From contig CALCVT010000049.1 in the NCBI GenBank assembly GCA_937906495.1, forward strand, positions 1 through 30,292: a stretch of 30,292 nucleotides of DNA. The letters run 5' to 3'. Source of the DNA: an uncultured Prevotella sp. (GTDB taxonomy: Bacteria; Bacteroidota; Bacteroidia; Bacteroidales; Bacteroidaceae). The position numbers and the translations under genes were made by a program. The notes beneath the pieces are model-generated. The model searched no databases. It was given only the letters and a program-made list of their open reading frames with translations, and was not told where the DNA came from. Below are positions 1 through 7,410 of this stretch, in pieces. The first letter of the stretch is position 1. Each line of letters opens with the position of its first letter.

Positions 1-172
1 AATAAGCCCATCGGCAGAATTAAGTATGCACTAAATTAATTCCGCCAACGGGTAGGCTTTCTGTAGCGGTACTACTTTTATGTTAGTGTGTCAGGAACTT
101 TACTGTTAAGCAGATAACATGCCGGGATTATGTCGGGGTAAGTGCTGCATCCGGCTATATGTGGTTCTTCTT
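1..172 (+). ncRNA. rnpB: RNase P RNA, 3' part (5' end outside window)
   Basis: Catalytic RNA of RNase P, which trims tRNA 5' leaders. The window opens with AATAAGCCC and a stem-loop closed by AAGCC/GGCTT and GAATTAA/TTAATTC. This runs into CGGGTAGGCT (about 49-58), the highly conserved string found near the 3' third of bacterial type A RNase P RNAs. AGATAACATGCC (112-123) and ATCCGGCTATAT (149-160) sit where E. coli has AGATGAATGACT and AACCCGGCTTAT. Further stems are visible: ATGTTA/TAACAT and GCCGG/CCGGC. The 3' end is estimated from the distance after the CCGGCT element in E. coli. The 5' half, including the P1 partner strand and the GAAAGTCCGGGC region, lies upstream of the window, so folding cannot be completed here. 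Identification is by eye. Confidence 0.78.
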
Positions 173-223
173 TCTTCAAAAGGGGGTACAAATGTATCAT
201 AGGTGCTTTTCTAAGAGGGTATA

Positions 224-283
224 AAAATGGCGCAAAGCCATAACTCGCACACAAAGGGTGTGGTCGTGACTTTGCGCCATTTT
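224..283 (+). terminator. Gene-end hairpin after rnpB, possibly bidirectional
   Basis: A perfect 14-bp inverted repeat: AAAATGGCGCAAAG (224-237) pairs with CTTTGCGCCATTTT (270-283), with a small CACAC/GTGTG stem in the loop. The 3' arm ends in four T. Because the arms begin with AAAA and end with TTTT, it can work for rnpB on the + strand and for the dipeptidase gene coming from the right on the minus strand. Confidence 0.7.
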
Positions 284-393
284 AATTGCCGGAAGTAACG
301 CATGGCAGACTCTTTTCAAGAGCAGGCAAAACAAAGTTTTGCTTCGGCTGAATAGCAGCAGTCTACAGTTTATCCGGTAAGATGCACGTTGTA
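284..393. other. Short intergenic stretch with clustered small hairpins
   Basis: Between the rnpB terminator and the dipeptidase stop codon. It contains AGACT (307-311) pairing with AGTCT (360-364). Two small hairpins lie inside: CTCTT/AAGAG near 310-322, and GCAAAAC (326-332) with GTTTTGC (336-342). No coding potential is seen. It may be the folded 3' UTR of the dipeptidase mRNA. Confidence 0.4.
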
Positions 394-2046
394 TTATGGC
401 ATTTTGAATTTCTCTCCGGTTTCGTTGATAATCACCTTTTTGTACTCATTACTAAAGCCTGGGCGTTCCGGAGTGGTGGCCAAACCATCGGGCGTCATGA
501 TGTACTTGCCGTCTTTCTCGGGTTTTGTTGTCATGTCGTTGTACTTCACTATGAGGTATTCGCCCAACTGTTTCCAGCGCTTCATCATGTTGTTTGCACA
601 TTGGGCTGAGTAGTCTGTCAGATACGCCTTGGCACGTGCCGGGTCTTCCTTAAGCAATTGCAAGGCCTTTTGCTCCACCTGGGCCTGCTGCTTAGCGTAA
701 TCAGCCTCGAGTTCCTTGCGGGCAGCTTCGAGGCTGGGGAAGAGTTGGCTGTAGCGAGGGTAAGTCATGTTTGATACCCAGTTTTGCAGCCAGAAGGCAG
801 AATTCCATGAAAAGGTAACGTCGTTAGCTTCCTTCAAATCGTAGCATTGAGGAGCTTGGGTTGCTGAACAGTAAACCGGAGTGTAGGGCACCATATTAGG
901 ATCGTCGTTGCCAAACCACAAGATGCCACCTACTTCGTTAGGTAGCGAAGCACGTATCTGTACCACGCAGGTGCTGGCAGTTTGCTGCGTTGAGATGGGG
1001 CGCTCGTTAAAGTATTGCTTGCCTTCGTATTCCCAGGTAAGTGGGGTGGGACGATAGGGCATGCAGCCTGGGCCGGATCCGGCATCTTTGGTCACGTCGA
1101 AGGGGGTTCCTTCATAGTGGTCGCGCATGGAGTCCATCACGTCGTGCAACGACAATTTCTTTTTAGGCTTGAAATAGAGAGGCATAGGCTCAGCCTTTCC
1201 AATGTGATAACCGTCAACAGCGTTCAGATAGCGGTCCATTCCTTCGACCCATCGGTTGTAGAAACTCCATGCTCGAGCTTCGCAAAAACGCAATGCGCCA
1301 AAGTCGGCCGGAGCATAAGCCTCGGAAAAGGAGAACTCAGTGTCTTTGCCTTTAAAGAACCCACGCTTGCGGGCAAAACTGATAACATCTTTTGAGTACA
1401 TCACATTCTTTTTGTCCTTAAGGTCAAAATGATGGATGCGGCTGTGGTTGGCGTGGCAGGCAATGCAATCATCAGGAATGCGTACAGCCGCCCAAACAGT
1501 ACCTTTTTCTTCAGGACCCTTGCCAATCATTTCGAGAATCCACACTTCGTTAGGATCGGCAATCGAGAAACTTTCACCACTTGATGCATAGCCATATTCC
1601 TGCACAAGCGATGTCATCACCTCGATGGCTTCGCGTGCTGTTTTAGCGCGCTGAAGGGCAATGGTCATCAGGCTCACATAGTCAATCACCCCTTTGGGGT
1701 CTACCAGTTCAGGACGTCCGCCAAAGGTTGTTTCAGTAATGCCCACTTGAAACTCGTTGATATAACCCATTACGGCATAGGTTTGTTCTGCCTCGGCTAT
1801 TTGTCCAAGATAGCGGTTGGTATCACCGTCAACAATGCGGCGCATGGTGCCTTTCGTATGGCGCATGGCCGGAAAGTATTCAAGGCGGCCATACATGCCG
1901 TAACTGTCCTGATTATATGTGATAAATGCAGACCCGTCGGCCGAAGCATTCTTACCTACTAAAAAGCTGGTGCAGGCATCAGCAGTCGTTGTGCCAAGAA
2001 GGGCAGCACATAAAAGGGCTGCTGATTTGTGGAGAAGTTGTTTCAT
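394..2046 (-). CDS. Secreted C69-family dipeptidase
   Basis: 550-aa peptidase of family C69 (PepD/U34 type), an N-terminal-nucleophile hydrolase that cleaves dipeptides or short peptides. Residues 1-24 form a signal peptide ending in A-D-A, directly before Cys25. Cys25 opens the family motif CTSFLVGKNASADGS and is the expected nucleophile, so signal peptidase I cleavage alone would expose it. The -3 residue is Ala, so this is not a lipobox. The family HAN..RI segment is present at about 198-204, but here it reads CIACHANHSRI, giving an unusual CxxCH at 194-198. Other C69 landmarks include PGCMPYRPTP near the middle and WFGNDDPN further on. The gene lies 50 nt downstream of nadC on the same strand with no terminator between them, so co-transcription is likely. 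Its role is inferred to be periplasmic peptide breakdown. Confidence 0.88.
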   Translation of the reverse strand: MKQLLHKSAALLCAALLGTTTADACTSFLVGKNASADGSAFITYNQDSYGMYGRLEYFPAMRHTKGTMRRIVDGDTNRYLGQIAEAEQTYAVMGYINEFQVGITETTFGGRPELVDPKGVIDYVSLMTIALQRAKTAREAIEVMTSLVQEYGYASSGESFSIADPNEVWILEMIGKGPEEKGTVWAAVRIPDDCIACHANHSRIHHFDLKDKKNVMYSKDVISFARKRGFFKGKDTEFSFSEAYAPADFGALRFCEARAWSFYNRWVEGMDRYLNAVDGYHIGKAEPMPLYFKPKKKLSLHDVMDSMRDHYEGTPFDVTKDAGSGPGCMPYRPTPLTWEYEGKQYFNERPISTQQTASTCVVQIRASLPNEVGGILWFGNDDPNMVPYTPVYCSATQAPQCYDLKEANDVTFSWNSAFWLQNWVSNMTYPRYSQLFPSLEAARKELEADYAKQQAQVEQKALQLLKEDPARAKAYLTDYSAQCANNMMKRWKQLGEYLIVKYNDMTTKPEKDGKYIMTPDGLATTPERPGFSNEYKKVIINETGEKFKMP

Positions 2047-2096
2047 TGTACGATTATTATCAGTATTTGGTTAGATTGGCAAGGATCATGAACAAA

Positions 2097-2945
2097 TTAG
2101 CAGGCTTTGAACGACATGTCGAGTCCCTTTACTGAATGAGTAAGGGCACCTACCGAAATGTAATCAACTCCGCACTCGGCATAGTCGCGAAGGGTATCGT
2201 AGGTAATACCGCCGCTCGATTCAGTTTCGAATTTGTGGTCAATCATTTCAACCGCTTTGCGAGTATCGGCTACCGAGAAGTTGTCGAGCATGATGCGGTC
2301 AGCGCCACCATGCTCCATCACCTGACGGATTTCGTCGAAACTGCGGCACTCAATTTCTACCTTCAGGTTCAATCCTTTCTCCTTTTGGTAGGCAGCACAG
2401 CGGTCGAGGGCATTGGCAATGCCTCCGGCAAAATCAACATGGTTATCCTTAAGCAGAATCATATCGAAAAGGCCGATGCGGTGGTTTACGCCGCCTCCAA
2501 TCTTTACAGCCTCTTTTTCGAGCATACGCATGCCCGGAGTCGTTTTGCGGGTATCGAGTACGCGGGTGTTTGTTCCCTCAAGGCGTGCAACATATTTGGC
2601 TGTCATGGTAGCAATTCCGCTCATGCGTTGCATAATGTTGAGCATTAAGCGTTCAGTTTGGAGCAGCGAACGAATTTTGCCTGTTACAATCATGGCTATA
2701 TCACCGGGTTTTACGTGAGCACCATCTTCAATAAATTGCTCTACTTTCATTTCGGGGTCGAAGCGGTGGAACACTTCTTTGGCAATGCGCATGCCGGCTA
2801 AAATTCCTTCTTCCTTAATTAGGAGTTTTGACTTGCCCATTGCATCTTCGGGGATGCAGCAAAGAGTGGTATGGTCGCCATCGCCGATGTCTTCGGAGAA
2901 TGAAAGGTCAATCAATCGGTCGTTGAGTTCGTCTACTGTATACAT
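2097..2945 (-). CDS. nadC: Nicotinate-nucleotide pyrophosphorylase (carboxylating)
   Basis: Quinolinate phosphoribosyltransferase of 282 aa, the usual family length. It converts quinolinate and PRPP into nicotinate mononucleotide, CO2 and pyrophosphate in de novo NAD synthesis, in the cytosol. Family signatures in order: ERLMLNIMQRMSGIAT (98-113), DTRKTTPG (131-138), KDNH (166-169), EIECRS (197-202), DRIMLDNF (217-224), SGGI (244-247) and DYISVGALTHS near the C terminus, which together form the alpha/beta barrel phosphate and substrate sites. The start MYTVDEL lies about 27 nt after the transcription start predicted from the promoter at 2978-3008. No nadA or nadB is in the window. The dipeptidase gene follows 50 nt downstream. 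Confidence 0.96.
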   Translation of the reverse strand: MYTVDELNDRLIDLSFSEDIGDGDHTTLCCIPEDAMGKSKLLIKEEGILAGMRIAKEVFHRFDPEMKVEQFIEDGAHVKPGDIAMIVTGKIRSLLQTERLMLNIMQRMSGIATMTAKYVARLEGTNTRVLDTRKTTPGMRMLEKEAVKIGGGVNHRIGLFDMILLKDNHVDFAGGIANALDRCAAYQKEKGLNLKVEIECRSFDEIRQVMEHGGADRIMLDNFSVADTRKAVEMIDHKFETESSGGITYDTLRDYAECGVDYISVGALTHSVKGLDMSFKAC

Positions 2946-2976
2946 AATGTTTGTGAGTTAGGAAATAAAATTCTTG

Positions 2977-3175
2977 GCAAAGATAATGAAAGGCGAGTGC
3001 ATTGACAAGCTAAATGCTTGCTTTCAAGGCTTGATAGTGCTGAGCTGCCTCCTAATATTATGCAAAGGTAGTGAAAGGCAAGCGAAGAAGCAAATCTGAA
3101 AGTTCGCTTTCTGAGATTTGATTTTTCGGGGCCGACTTCTTTCTCAACAAATGGTCGCGAAAGGCAGGCAAAGTT
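2977..3175. repeat. Two tandem 85-bp promoter-bearing repeat units plus a degenerate third
   Basis: Units begin at 2978, 3063 and 3148, spaced exactly 85 nt. Each starts with CAAAgaTA followed by (a/g)TGAAAGGC(g/a)AG. The first ends in a GCCTCCTAATATTATG tail that leads into the next copy. Internal inverted repeats are visible, for example CAAATCT (3091-3097) with AGATTTG further right in unit B, and CAAGC with GCTTG in unit A. The third copy (CAAATGGTCGCGAAAGGC) is degraded and stops near 3175. The same family occurs at 10735-10935. Units A and B both carry a minus-strand TTG/TTTG-N20-TAnnTTTG module. Confidence 0.72.
2978..3008 (-). promoter_or_regulatory. Predicted nadC promoter, inside a dispersed repeat
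   Basis: On the minus strand TTG (3006-3008), exactly 20 nt, then TATCTTTG (2978-2985). This matches the Bacteroidetes primary-sigma consensus TTTG-N19-21-TAnnTTTG. Start of transcription is expected near 2972, giving a short leader before the nadC ATG at 2945. The whole element lies inside repeat unit A of the 85-bp family. Confidence 0.65.
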
Positions 3176-3493
3176 CCGCATTAACCAGATCTACTGTGCT
3201 TTCTGGAGTTGAAATCGGCGAAGTGTGCTGAGGAGGGGGGAAATACCTTCTTTAACCGCCTATAACTTTGAATCTACGCTCCGTAACGGGGTACATAAAC
3301 TCCTGATGCCGTACGGAAATGCCCTGTAAACCAAACGGAATGTAATGCTTTATTTGACAAAGTATGCTCTACCTCAAAAGGACTTAAAGATTCTATAAGT
3401 GATGTTTGCTGCTTGTTTTGCTTATAATGCTTTGCAAAATGAGCAAATGGTATTCAAATATTATTAAAATACGCCTTTTTTCTTTCCAAATGC
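3176..3493. other. Gene-free stretch between the repeat cluster and a short transcription unit
   Basis: No reading frame here has credible protein character. AT-rich sequence with short palindromic bits (CCGTACGG near 3310, TCCGTAACGG near 3280). A TAACTTTG (-7-like) sits at 3263-3270 without a matching -33 element. No recognised RNA family. Confidence 0.4.
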
Positions 3494-3524
3494 TTGCTTT
3501 ATTAGCGAAAAACCCATACTTTTG
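3494..3524 (+). promoter_or_regulatory. Predicted promoter of a short orphan transcript
   Basis: TTG (3494-3496), 20 nt, then TACTTTTG (3517-3524), a full match to the Bacteroidetes promoter pattern. Transcription would start near 3531. No open reading frame follows; the next element is the intrinsic terminator at 3563-3594. Confidence 0.6.
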
Positions 3525-3530
3525 CACTGT

Positions 3531-3594
3531 TTTTCATGGTATTAGATTTAAGGTTAGTAAAAGATTGGTTGTCGGGAGACAATCAATTTTTTTT
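3531..3594 (+). ncRNA. Candidate small RNA of about 65 nt
   Basis: Defined only by a consensus promoter (3494-3524) and a strong terminator (stem 3563-3588, T-run to 3594). The first about 30 nt are AU-rich and single-stranded-looking; the 3' half is the terminator hairpin. There is no start codon with a useful frame and no resemblance to a family I know. It could be a trans-acting sRNA, a premature-termination leader or a spurious prediction. Confidence 0.4.
3563..3594 (+). terminator. Intrinsic terminator of the short orphan transcript
   Basis: An 11-bp stem, GATTGGTTGTC (3563-3573) with GACAATCAATT (3578-3588), containing two G-T pairs and a GGGA loop. The T-run covers 3587-3594 (eight T). 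This is the clearest rho-independent terminator in the left part of the window. Confidence 0.75.
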
Positions 3595-4051
3595 GTACCT
3601 GCTGCTCAGTTTCCTAAGTGTTCAGGATTTGCCTTATGACTTCTAAGGTGTATTTTCCGGATAGCCTAGCTGCGCGAACATTGTATATCTTTCTATGTCT
3701 GGGACTCTTGGGGCACTTTTTTAACCCCCGTGAATTTAAAATGTATGGACAATACATCATTGATACCTGCATGGTTGTACCCTCAAATCTGATGATGTAG
3801 ATTTTTTTACACGATGTGTGTATCGTTTTACATACCTTCTACTTATTTATTGGCTATCCGCACGGATTAAAATGATTATATCAGCTATTGCTACTGGTAT
3901 ATGTTGTAGTTATTCAGCCACTATTGGGCATTGATAAGTGCTGTGTGCTGCTATTCGCTAAGTCTAAGTGCTCGGAGCCTTTAAGGGCTTGATAGCAGAT
4001 GCAAGAGGCTGGGGGAGGGAGCACTGTTTCAGAAAAAGAATTATTACAACA
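3595..4051. other. Gene-free AT-rich stretch downstream of dnaB
   Basis: Short reading frames exist but lack family resemblance, and none has a promoter. Small inverted repeats are present (TGTAT/ATACA around 3742-3756). I recognise nothing else here. Confidence 0.4.
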
Positions 4052-4089
4052 ATAGGAGGTCACACCTGTCAGCAGGTGTGACCTCCTAT
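4052..4089 (-). terminator. Gene-end hairpin after dnaB
   Basis: A perfect 17-bp stem, ATAGGAGGTCACACCTG (4052-4068) and CAGGTGTGACCTCCTAT (4073-4089), with a TCAG loop, 65 nt past the dnaB stop. On the minus strand it is followed by TGTTGTAATAATTCTTTTT, a loose T-rich tail rather than a clean T-run. Confidence 0.7.
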
Positions 4090-4153
4090 GCCATCTTGAC
4101 CCTATGAACAGGGTTGCTGTATGTGTTGGCTTATAATCGGGGTATATGCGCAA

Positions 4154-5764
4154 TCAGAAGGGTACGTTGCCCGGAGCACTTGGTGGAAAAGGAGCATCGG
4201 GAAAATCGGGTGGAAAGGCTGCATCAATACCCGGAGGCGGCGGAAGCTGGTCGGTCCCCGATATTTGTGAACTGATGATGGTAGAATCGGAAGGTTGCGT
4301 TGCCGTACTGCCCTTTTCGCCCGGAAGATTACTGCCTACGCTGTCTTCCTCAGGATTTTGAAAACGTGCATACTCGCCGCGGAAGGTGAGTAGAACGTTT
4401 CCAACTGCACCATTACGATGTTTGGCAATAATAATTTCGGCCTTGCCGCGCAAGTCGCGACCCGCTTCGTCCTGCAATATCTTATAATACTCCGGACGGT
4501 GAATAAAGAGCACCATATCGGCATCCTGCTCAATGGCACCCGACTCGCGGAGGTCGGAAAGTTGAGGACGCTTATCAGATCCCTCGCGGTTCTCCACACC
4601 ACGATTTAGCTGCGAGAGTGCGAGGATGGGAATGTTGAGTTCTTTGGCTAAACCCTTAAGCGAACGCGAAATGGTTGAAACCTCTTCCTGACGGCTGCCA
4701 AAATTCATGCCCGAGGCATTCATGAGCTGCAGGTAGTCAATCATCAGTACTCGTACACCATGCTCGCGCACCAGTCGGCGTGCTTTGGTGCGCAGTTCGA
4801 AAACCGAGAGCGAGGGTGTATCGTCTACATAGAGCGGGGCACCCACTAGCTGCTTGATGCGGTAGTCAAGCTGACTCCATTCGTAAGGCTTGAGCTGACC
4901 GCTCTTGATGGTTTCACCCTTGATTTCGCAAACATTGACTATCAGACGGTTAACAAGCTGCACGTTCGACATTTCCAACGAAAACATGGCTACAGGTATT
5001 TGTTGGTCAACTGCCATGTTTTTGGCCATACTTAGCGCAAAGGCTGTTTTACCCATTGCCGGACGGGCTGCAAGAATCACAAGGTCGGAGTTTTGCCAAC
5101 CTGAAGTAATTTTGTCGAGCGAATGGAACCCTGAGGCAATACCGCTCATACCATCAGTACGGGCAGCTGCCTTTTGCAACATGTCGTAGGCTTCGCGAAT
5201 AACGGGGTCGATTTGCGTATAGTCCTTCTTCATGTTGGTTTGCGACAACTCAAAGAGTTTGCCTTCGGCCTCTTGCATCAGTACGTCAATGTCTTGTGTA
5301 GCATCGAAGGCCTTGGTCTGTATGTTGCTAGTATACGAAATCAGTTCGCGGGCCGTGGCCTTTTGAGCTATGACGCGGGCATGATATTCAATATGAGCCG
5401 ACGAAGCCACCATACCGCTAAGCTGCGTGATGTAAAAGGGGCCTCCCACCTCGTCGAGTTTGTTAGTACTACGTAACTGCTCAGCAACAGTAAGAATGTC
5501 TACGGGTTTTTCCTCAATATTCAGCCTGCGTATGGCTTCATAGATAATTTGGTGTCGTTTGTCATAAAAACTTTCGGGGCGAAGTATTTCGCTAACTTGG
5601 TAGTAGGCATCTTTCTCAATCATAAGAGCACCTAGCACAGCCTGTTCCAGTTCGGTGGCTTGGGGTTGCAGATGTCCGTAGTTATCGGTTTCGGGTGCTT
5701 GTTGTCGGGGCTGCTTGGATGTATATCGGCGGGAAGTTCCGCCTTCGTTGTTAAAGGTTGGCAT
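4154..5764 (-). CDS. dnaB: Replicative DNA helicase DnaB
   Basis: 536-aa hexameric replicative helicase that unwinds the fork and partners with primase. The N-terminal domain (about 30-135) opens with the typical LEQAVLGALMIEKDAY. The RecA-like motor (about 205-470) has Walker A ARPAMGKTA (233-241), Walker B VLMIDYLQLM (339-348), and the conserved SQLNRGVE and DLRESGAIEQDAD segments. No intein interrupts the motor. After about residue 470 comes a low-complexity acidic/Ser/Thr region and a Pro/Phe-rich tail from 507 ending in NVPF, reminiscent of the SSB C-terminal tip. The start is chosen at MPTFNNEGG because the DnaB fold begins soon after. It lies 68 nt downstream of the lipoprotein gene with an 8-bp TTAAGGTT/AACCTTAA hairpin between (5791-5827). 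No own promoter is obvious. Confidence 0.97.
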   Translation of the reverse strand: MPTFNNEGGTSRRYTSKQPRQQAPETDNYGHLQPQATELEQAVLGALMIEKDAYYQVSEILRPESFYDKRHQIIYEAIRRLNIEEKPVDILTVAEQLRSTNKLDEVGGPFYITQLSGMVASSAHIEYHARVIAQKATARELISYTSNIQTKAFDATQDIDVLMQEAEGKLFELSQTNMKKDYTQIDPVIREAYDMLQKAAARTDGMSGIASGFHSLDKITSGWQNSDLVILAARPAMGKTAFALSMAKNMAVDQQIPVAMFSLEMSNVQLVNRLIVNVCEIKGETIKSGQLKPYEWSQLDYRIKQLVGAPLYVDDTPSLSVFELRTKARRLVREHGVRVLMIDYLQLMNASGMNFGSRQEEVSTISRSLKGLAKELNIPILALSQLNRGVENREGSDKRPQLSDLRESGAIEQDADMVLFIHRPEYYKILQDEAGRDLRGKAEIIIAKHRNGAVGNVLLTFRGEYARFQNPEEDSVGSNLPGEKGSTATQPSDSTIISSQISGTDQLPPPPGIDAAFPPDFPDAPFPPSAPGNVPF

Positions 5765-5832
5765 AATGAGAAAGGAGGTGTAGATAGTTGTTAAGGTTGC
5801 GTTGGCTGTAGAATGGCTTAACCTTAAGGACG

Positions 5833-7338
5833 TTAGTCTAAAGGTTTGTTTTTCTTGCTGCCGTGCTCGTTGTTGTTGGGGTGTTGGTAGCAGCCCATGT
5901 CGGGTTTGGAGCCGCGGCTGCGTCCTTTTGCATCGTTAGGATAGGTAGCGGCTGTAACTGTGGCATCGGCATGGCCAATGGCTTTGGAGTGCGGCGAAAG
6001 TTCGAAACTGAAAGTCAGCGCTTCGAGGTCGGGTTTGGGTACGAAATTTTCATCGCGGGTTACGAGTGTATCCCCCTCGGACGTTGTACCATCGTTGTAG
6101 TCCCAATAGCAATTCCGCATTTTTGCATCTTCCTTCTCAGGGCGCGGGGTATTAATGAGGCAGTGGCTGAAGGTGTAGTTAAAGGCATCGTGCTCGTGCT
6201 CAGCGTTTCGTCCGCCCATCAGTTCATCGCTGCTATAACCGGTAATGATGCTGTTGACCACCTCTAAACGCTTGAGGGGCATGCGGATTGAACCATCGTA
6301 GTTCCTAAAGTTGAGTGCTGTGCCGTTTCCACCACTAAATATATAGAAGCGTGCAATGGTGCAGTGCACTATTTGTACATCGCCACCAGTTACCTGCACG
6401 CAGTTGCCGCCAGCATTGGTCAACTGGCAGTTGCCAATGTAGGCATTGGCCATGCGCAGGTCGAGACCGTGGTTTTGAGTATTGTGAATAATTGAGTTTT
6501 CGAGGCGGAGCTTTTCGCGGCCGATGTCGGAAGAATCGGCACGTAAGCCCCAATTGCTGCTGTGTATGTCGGCATGGTTAATGTAGTTGCCGTACGAGGA
6601 TTTTGTCAGTACGATGCCTCCCCATTGTCCCGGGATGCGGTCGTAGGGTTGCCCGTCGAACATGTACCCCATGCGGTCGCCCCGGAGCATGACGGGCGAT
6701 TCGGCCGTTCCCTCAACGCGTAGCGTGCCGTGGACCGTGAGGGTTGCCTTCGGGTGAAAGAGTATTTGTGTACCTGCTGCTAATGTGAGTGTGCAACCGG
6801 CATCGACCACCAAACTATCCATCACGCGGTAGGGGCGCGGTGAATGGAAGGTTGTGTTTTCGCTGATGCGCATGCCACTCAATGGGGTAACGGTGATGCC
6901 CGAGGCACTCAAAGCAACTTTTTGCTCAACACCGGCTTCGGTAATGAACACCAGATTATCGCTGCTGGGAATGGGTTCAATGGCTTCTGATTCGGGCAGG
7001 TTGGCCATGAGCAGTACAATTAGGCTGTCTTTCGAGGCAATCTCAAAATCCATGGCAGCACCATTAACTAAGGGTGTACCATCTACGTTGACTTTAAAGG
7101 GCGAAGCCGCACCCGATTCAAGTTTTACTTGAGGTATGCGGATGGCTTTGTTTGCCGGATTGTAAACGGTAAATGTGTAAGTATTGGTCGGTGAGCCGCT
7201 AATGATGGTGTCGAACTTGACGGTGTCGGTGCTGAACCTTAGTTTGTCGGCAGCCGATATCGTATAGTCCTCGTCGTTCATGCACGAAACCATTAAGGCA
7301 AAACATGAACTGATAAACAGGTAAAGCAGTTTGCGCAT
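5833..7338 (-). CDS. Beta-helix lipoprotein of unknown function
   Basis: 501-aa predicted lipoprotein. Residues 1-18 form a signal peptide ending FALMVS before Cys19 and an acidic NDED stretch, typical of exported Bacteroidetes lipoproteins. Residues about 30-150 look like an Ig-like or DUF1573-type beta domain (FDTIISGSPTNTYTFTVYNP). From about 155 to 430 the repeating short strands with VxVDAGCTLTLAAGTQILF, LTVHGTLRVEGTAESPV, WGGIVL and repeated (A/I)xNCxI-type turns suggest a right-handed parallel beta-helix. The last part, with a PDMGCYQH ending, is common to such Bacteroidetes proteins. Ligand and role are unknown; surface polysaccharide binding is possible but not shown. It lies upstream of dnaB on the same strand and downstream of the pepD terminator. 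Confidence 0.75.
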   Translation of the reverse strand: MRKLLYLFISSCFALMVSCMNDEDYTISAADKLRFSTDTVKFDTIISGSPTNTYTFTVYNPANKAIRIPQVKLESGAASPFKVNVDGTPLVNGAAMDFEIASKDSLIVLLMANLPESEAIEPIPSSDNLVFITEAGVEQKVALSASGITVTPLSGMRISENTTFHSPRPYRVMDSLVVDAGCTLTLAAGTQILFHPKATLTVHGTLRVEGTAESPVMLRGDRMGYMFDGQPYDRIPGQWGGIVLTKSSYGNYINHADIHSSNWGLRADSSDIGREKLRLENSIIHNTQNHGLDLRMANAYIGNCQLTNAGGNCVQVTGGDVQIVHCTIARFYIFSGGNGTALNFRNYDGSIRMPLKRLEVVNSIITGYSSDELMGGRNAEHEHDAFNYTFSHCLINTPRPEKEDAKMRNCYWDYNDGTTSEGDTLVTRDENFVPKPDLEALTFSFELSPHSKAIGHADATVTAATYPNDAKGRSRGSKPDMGCYQHPNNNEHGSKKNKPLD

Positions 7339-7410
7339 AGGTCGAAGGTAGGGTAGCCCTTGTAGGGGTTATGTGAAGGGTATAAAAAGGCTGTATCTGC
7401 CTTTAGTAAG

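Noticed and set aside
1..172. Reading the left edge as a cobalamin or SAM riboswitch, SRP RNA or tmRNA
   Set aside because: None of their conserved cores is present, whereas CGGGTAGGCT, AGATAACATGCC and ATCCGGCTATAT line up in order with RNase P RNA.
1015..1395. Long + strand frames antisense to the C69, nadC, dnaB, pepD and M13 genes
   Set aside because: Shadow frames of well-supported genes on the other strand, without promoters or family features.
2933..3181. 82-aa minus-strand frame upstream of nadC
   Set aside because: It is translated repeat sequence and overlaps the nadC start; no homology-like features.
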